Shown here in pieces: positions 9,001 to 10,970 of a stretch of 10,970 bases of DNA. Position numbers and translations under genes: made by a program. The stretch is taken from positions 1 to 10,970 of the forward strand of contig CAMWRJ010000012.1 of NCBI GenBank assembly GCA_947176635.1, read 5' to 3'. Source of the DNA: an uncultured Mycoplasmataceae bacterium (GTDB taxonomy: Bacteria > Bacillota_I > Bacilli_A > Mycoplasmatales > Mycoplasmoidaceae). Every line of letters starts with the position of its first letter. Position 1 is the stretch's first letter. The notes below the pieces were generated by a model. That model searched no databases. It saw only the letters and a program-made list of their open reading frames with translations, and was not told the DNA's origin.

Positions 9001-10843
9001 TAATAGCTTCATTATAAATAATGGTTCTTTGTCATTGACCAACAAAATTTGCATAATAATTATTTGATATATTATTACATGCTTCAGACATATCTAAATT
9101 AGGATTACTTAAATCTGTATTTGATTTGAATAATCATCTACTTAAACCTATATCAGAATAATTATCAGTTGAAACAGCATATCAAAGCAATCTATATCAG
9201 TATTCATTTTTTGGATCCATTCCTAAATCAAATGCTTCATTTAATGTATCAAAATCAAAAGGCATTGTATAAGTTGAACCTAATTGAGCTTTTATTGTTT
9301 CAAATGCAGGAATAGCTTTAGATACTGGCTTAAATTCAGTAAAATTTTCCATTACATGAGTCGAAAATGATTCTAAATTAACATTTAAATCCAAATTTTG
9401 ACTTTCAATGTTAAATAATTTTTTAAATGAAAATTTTTCTCTACCATCTTTACTTTTCATTAATTCTTCTGGAATTGAATCTTCTAAACAAGCATCATAA
9501 TAATCAGTAATTTGAATAAATACATTTCTTGTTTGATCTACTAATTGTTGTGGTAATCCTTGATATACAATTTGATCTAATGTATAATAAAATAAAATTG
9601 GAATTTTATAAAAAGAAGTGCTTCTTTGACCAACAGATACACTTTCAAATGTTTGTTGAATTCCTTTATATAATGAAGGATATTTATTACACAATTCATC
9701 ATAATAATCATCAATTGTTTTTTGTAGTTCTGGATTATTTACATTAAAGAAAATGTTATATGTACCTTGATCATAGTTTGTATAATTCATTCCTAAAAAA
9801 CTATCAAAAAATTCATTAAAAACTTTCATATCATCATATTGAGAAACATCAAGTCTATCCATATTAGTAGTTTCTCTTCATAAGTCTTTATTCATTATAT
9901 TTTTCATTGGCGATGCAGAAGATACAAAATATACTCCATTCATATCTCCTTCATCATTTCTTGCAGTATCAATTATATAACTACCTAATCCACCATTAGA
10001 AGTAACCTTAATATAAGAAGGGTTATATTCTTCTTTAAAATCTTCTAAATTGTTTTTGTCATAATATCTAATTTCTTTAGTATCACCAGTAGATTGTGTT
10101 AATTGAATATTGCTTAAAGAATTAATTTTTACAAAATCTTTGATGTAAGTTTTTGTTGATTCTTCATCAATGTTATCAAATTGAATAGGTTGTGAGGTTT
10201 GTCCGTTTGGAGCTTTTAATACTATTGAAGTTGGAATAGCATTATCTCATCATTGATTAGTATTTCTTTCTAATCATAAAGATAATTCTTCTTTACTTCT
10301 AAAATAAACATCTTTAAAAAAGTATGGTTCAAATGTTACAAAATATGAATCTTTAGCATCATTTTCAGTTTTTTTAATTGTATTGTCTTTTCCTCTATAA
10401 ACATTTACTTTTTCTTCATCAGTATCTGTTAAAAATAATTCATCTCTAGATGAAATTTCACCAATAGCATTTGTGCTAATTTCTCTTGACGCGTTTTTGT
10501 TATATGTTTGAATTTTACTATTTATAAAATTATTTAATTCATCAACTGAATTTAATTCATCAATAACAAAATCATTTTCAACAGTAAATTTAACTGTTTT
10601 TTGTGTAGTTTGTTTATGGGTTTCTACTGAAAGATTTGCATAATCCATTAAATCATCTTTTGAATTAAATATTTTATTATCAAATAAGACACTATCTTCT
10701 TGATTTAATGATTTATTTGTTTGATAAATAGCATTTTGACTTATAGTATTAGAAATTGCAATTGAAATTAAAGGAATGCTTGTTGCTGCAACAACTGGAG
10801 TTACAATTGAAGCTGTTAAAATTTTTCTTTTTTTATTAGTCAT
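6059..10843 (-). CDS. Giant surface/secreted protein with coiled coil and glycine-zipper segment (1594 aa, code 4)
   Basis: I do not recognise a named family. In code 4 the frame is open from ATG 10843 to TAA 6061-6059, with about 12 in-frame TGA (Trp) codons. The N-terminus (residues 1-35) is basic, then hydrophobic (MTNKKRKILTASIVTPVV), as in a signal peptide or uncleaved anchor. No lipobox Cys follows, so it is not a standard lipoprotein. Residues about 40-820 look globular, rich in Asn and aromatics. Residues 826-918 form a Ser/Thr/Val-rich linker, partly GC-rich. Residues about 933-1198 are a highly charged coiled coil. Residues 1207-1232 are hydrophobic with Gly at 1209, 1212, 1216 and 1219. 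Four copies of a 16-residue aromatic motif lie at 53-68, 175-190, 1291-1306 and 1569-1584. Cys 850, 930 and 974 flank or lie within the linker and coiled-coil start. It overlaps both neighbouring genes by 8 bp. Placement before an ABC transporter suggests a cell-surface partner; adhesin or membrane-active roles are speculation. Confidence 0.88.
6074..6077 (-). promoter_or_regulatory. Ribosome binding site (GGAG) of the 1022-residue protein gene
   Basis: GGAG on the minus strand sits 7 nt before ATG 6066, inside the last codons of the upstream gene. It supports ATG 6066 as the start. Confidence 0.75.
6092..6139 (-). repeat. Aromatic 16-residue motif, copy 4
   Basis: Residues 1569-1584 of the 1594-aa protein (TYKDKIFNTKQEYITW), ten residues before its C-terminus. 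It is very close to copy 1 (K-I-F-N-S/T-K) and ends in a TGA-encoded Trp. It overlaps no other gene. Confidence 0.55.
6926..6973 (-). repeat. Aromatic 16-residue motif, copy 3
   Basis: Residues 1291-1306 of the 1594-aa protein (YYNGYVYSTEAQLQRM), downstream of the hydrophobic segment. It keeps N-G, the aromatic, S and a hydrophobic Leu at the expected spacing. Confidence 0.5.
7148..7225 (-). other. Glycine-zipper hydrophobic segment directly after the coiled coil
   Basis: Residues 1207-1232 (ILGALGTAMGFLGTAMAILD and on to MSANMV) form an uncharged stretch long enough to span a membrane, apart from one Asp near its end. It contains LGTAM twice, 7 residues apart (1211-1215 and 1218-1222), and Gly every 3-4 residues. 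It is preceded by basic KRK at about 1199-1201. It could be a transmembrane helix, a membrane-inserting hairpin or a tightly packed helix pair. Confidence 0.6.
7250..8047 (-). other. Coiled-coil region of the 1594-aa protein
   Basis: Residues about 933-1198 are rich in E, K, R, Q, D, L and I, with almost no Pro or Gly. The last part shows clear heptad spacing of L and V (for example TVERVENMSGKVDFVSNDHD). The charged first two thirds resemble a long rod; the last third, with Asn and Val at core-like positions, resembles oligomeric stalks of surface proteins. Oligomeric state cannot be told by eye. Confidence 0.7.
8116..8169 (-). repeat. Degenerate 36-bp (12-codon) tandem repeat
   Basis: Two 18-bp copies with two mismatches lie at 8116-8133 and 8152-8169, exactly 36 bp apart, so the period keeps the frame. 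Both encode L/T/S-N-S-V-V-H-type sequence (NSVVH twice, 12 residues apart) in the linker before the coiled coil. The repeat could change linker length in steps of 12 residues. Confidence 0.6.
8241..8340 (-). other. GC-rich island inside the 1594-aa protein gene
   Basis: By hand count 49 of 100 bases are G or C here, against 25 of 100 in 8341-8440 and 22 of 100 in 8141-8240. It encodes about residues 835-868, a Gly/Ala/Thr/Pro/Val-rich linker (AHNCLATAVPTVNTPAASG). Codons rarely used by the neighbours occur here, including GTG, GTC, GGG, ACG and CTT. The reading frame is intact, so it is expressed as part of the protein. Recombination or acquisition from another source is possible but not shown. 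Confidence 0.8.
10274..10321 (-). repeat. Aromatic 16-residue motif, copy 2
   Basis: Residues 175-190 of the 1594-aa protein (FFKDVYFRSKEELSLW). It aligns without gaps to copy 1, sharing F, F, S-K and L plus conservative D/E matches. The final Trp is a TGA codon, so the motif is only complete in code 4. Confidence 0.55.
10640..10687 (-). repeat. Aromatic 16-residue motif, copy 1
   Basis: Residues 53-68 of the 1594-aa protein (LFDNKIFNSKDDLMDY). The loose consensus of six copies is hydrophobic, F/Y, x, N/D/G, x, I/V/L/Y, F/Y, x, S/T or acidic, x, x, mostly E/D, L/I/A/Y, x, x, then often aromatic. It lies just after the signal region. Confidence 0.55.
10836..10843 (-). other. 8-bp stop/start overlap (ATGACTAA)
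   Basis: The start codon of the 1594-residue protein gene (10843-10841) and the TAA of the upstream gene (10838-10836) lie in one octamer in different frames. This arrangement is typical of translational coupling, and the same form recurs at 6066-6059 and 1816-1809. Confidence 0.9.
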
Positions 10844-10970
10844 TAGTTTTCTCCTTACTAATTTGTTTTATTTTGTTATTTTTGTAAATTAAATAAGATA
10901 AAACAATAAATAACGAAATATAAATTACAATAAAAATTGATGCTATTGAATTTTGATTAGAATATAAAGG
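10836..10970 (-). CDS. C-terminal end of a membrane protein, possibly a second ABC-2-like permease (partial)
   Basis: Only the last 44 codons are in the window; the 5' part lies beyond the right edge. The frame is open from the first base and ends at TAA 10838-10836. After PLYSNQNS comes one hydrophobic helix of about 21 residues (IASIFIVIYISLFIVLSYLIY), then a short basic tail (KNNKIKQISKEKTND). That pattern is typical of a last transmembrane helix with a cytoplasmic C-terminus. The helix resembles the final visible helix of the permease at the left edge: both follow NQN, and both share spaced F-I, Y-I, F, L, aromatic, L-I and a basic residue. It may therefore be a paralogous permease, which is inference from a short alignment. 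The stop overlaps the start of the next gene by 8 bp. The coding frame is well supported; the family is not. Confidence 0.75.
   Translation of the reverse strand, partial: PLYSNQNSIASIFIVIYISLFIVLSYLIYKNNKIKQISKEKTND
10851..10856 (-). promoter_or_regulatory. Ribosome binding site (AAGGAG) of the 1594-residue protein gene
   Basis: The minus strand reads AAGGAG 7 nt before ATG 10843. It is the best Shine-Dalgarno match in the window, fixes the start codon, and lies inside the coding end of the upstream gene. Confidence 0.85.

Noticed and set aside
3378..9747. Plus-strand ORFs at 3378-3599, 5876-6187, 8388-8591 and 9529-9747
   Set aside because: Antisense to long real genes, with low-complexity or chance hydrophobic translations, no ribosome binding site, and no product resembling a protein family.
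6191..10843. Four independent genes (6191-7060, 7094-8929, 9197-9862, 10274-10843)
   Set aside because: Same frame throughout, no TAA or TAG between them, only TGA. They fuse into one 1594-aa gene in code 4.
6059..10843. Lipoprotein assignment for the two large surface proteins
   Set aside because: Neither hydrophobic N-terminal segment is followed by a Cys, so no lipobox is present.
1..10970. The F1-like X0 ATPase cluster or the Gli gliding gene cluster of mycoplasmas
   Set aside because: The only ATPase has ABC motifs, with no F1 alpha/beta-like subunits. I could not match the large proteins to Gli proteins, and the sizes and gene order do not fit.
1..10970. CRISPR array, tRNA/rRNA genes or insertion sequences
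   Set aside because: No regularly spaced repeats, no cloverleaf or rRNA-like GC-rich sequence and no transposase motif were seen; the coding frames fill the window.

Overview
The window comes from a mollicute (Mycoplasma/Ureaplasma-type) chromosome. The DNA is very AT-rich. Every Trp codon I found in the reconstructed reading frames is TGA (about thirty, no TGG), so UGA encodes tryptophan (genetic code 4). Read with the standard code the region looks like a dozen short unrelated ORFs. Read with code 4 these fuse into four essentially complete genes plus one gene end, all on the minus strand, with almost no non-coding DNA.

Layout in the direction of transcription, right to left. (1) 10970-10836: the last 44 codons of a membrane protein, ending in one transmembrane helix and a short basic tail. 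(2) 10843-6059: a 1594-residue surface or secreted protein with an N-terminal signal or anchor, a large globular region, an unusually GC-rich linker, a coiled coil of about 265 residues, a glycine-zipper hydrophobic segment and a C-terminal domain. (3) 6066-2998: a second large surface protein of 1022 residues with a related N-terminus and shared short sequence modules. (4) A 70-nt gap holding a 14-bp perfect inverted repeat. (5) 2927-1809: an ABC transporter ATPase with an unusual N-terminal extension of about 135 residues. (6) 1816 to beyond position 1: its likely membrane partner, an ABC-2-like permease with about five N-terminal helices, a large loop of about 390 residues (probably extracytoplasmic) and a last helix at the window edge.

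Three of the four junctions are 8-bp stop/start overlaps of the form ATGNNTAA, so this is one translationally coupled operon. The last helix of the upstream partial gene closely resembles the last helix of the permease at the left edge. This suggests that the locus is built of repeated cassettes (surface proteins, ATPase, permease) and that the window spans one cassette. My working interpretation is a mollicute-specific cell-envelope system in which an ABC-2-type transporter works with two giant surface proteins. The substrate and biological role cannot be read from the sequence. No RNA gene, mobile element or CRISPR array was seen, and no gene-free stretch exceeds 70 bases.
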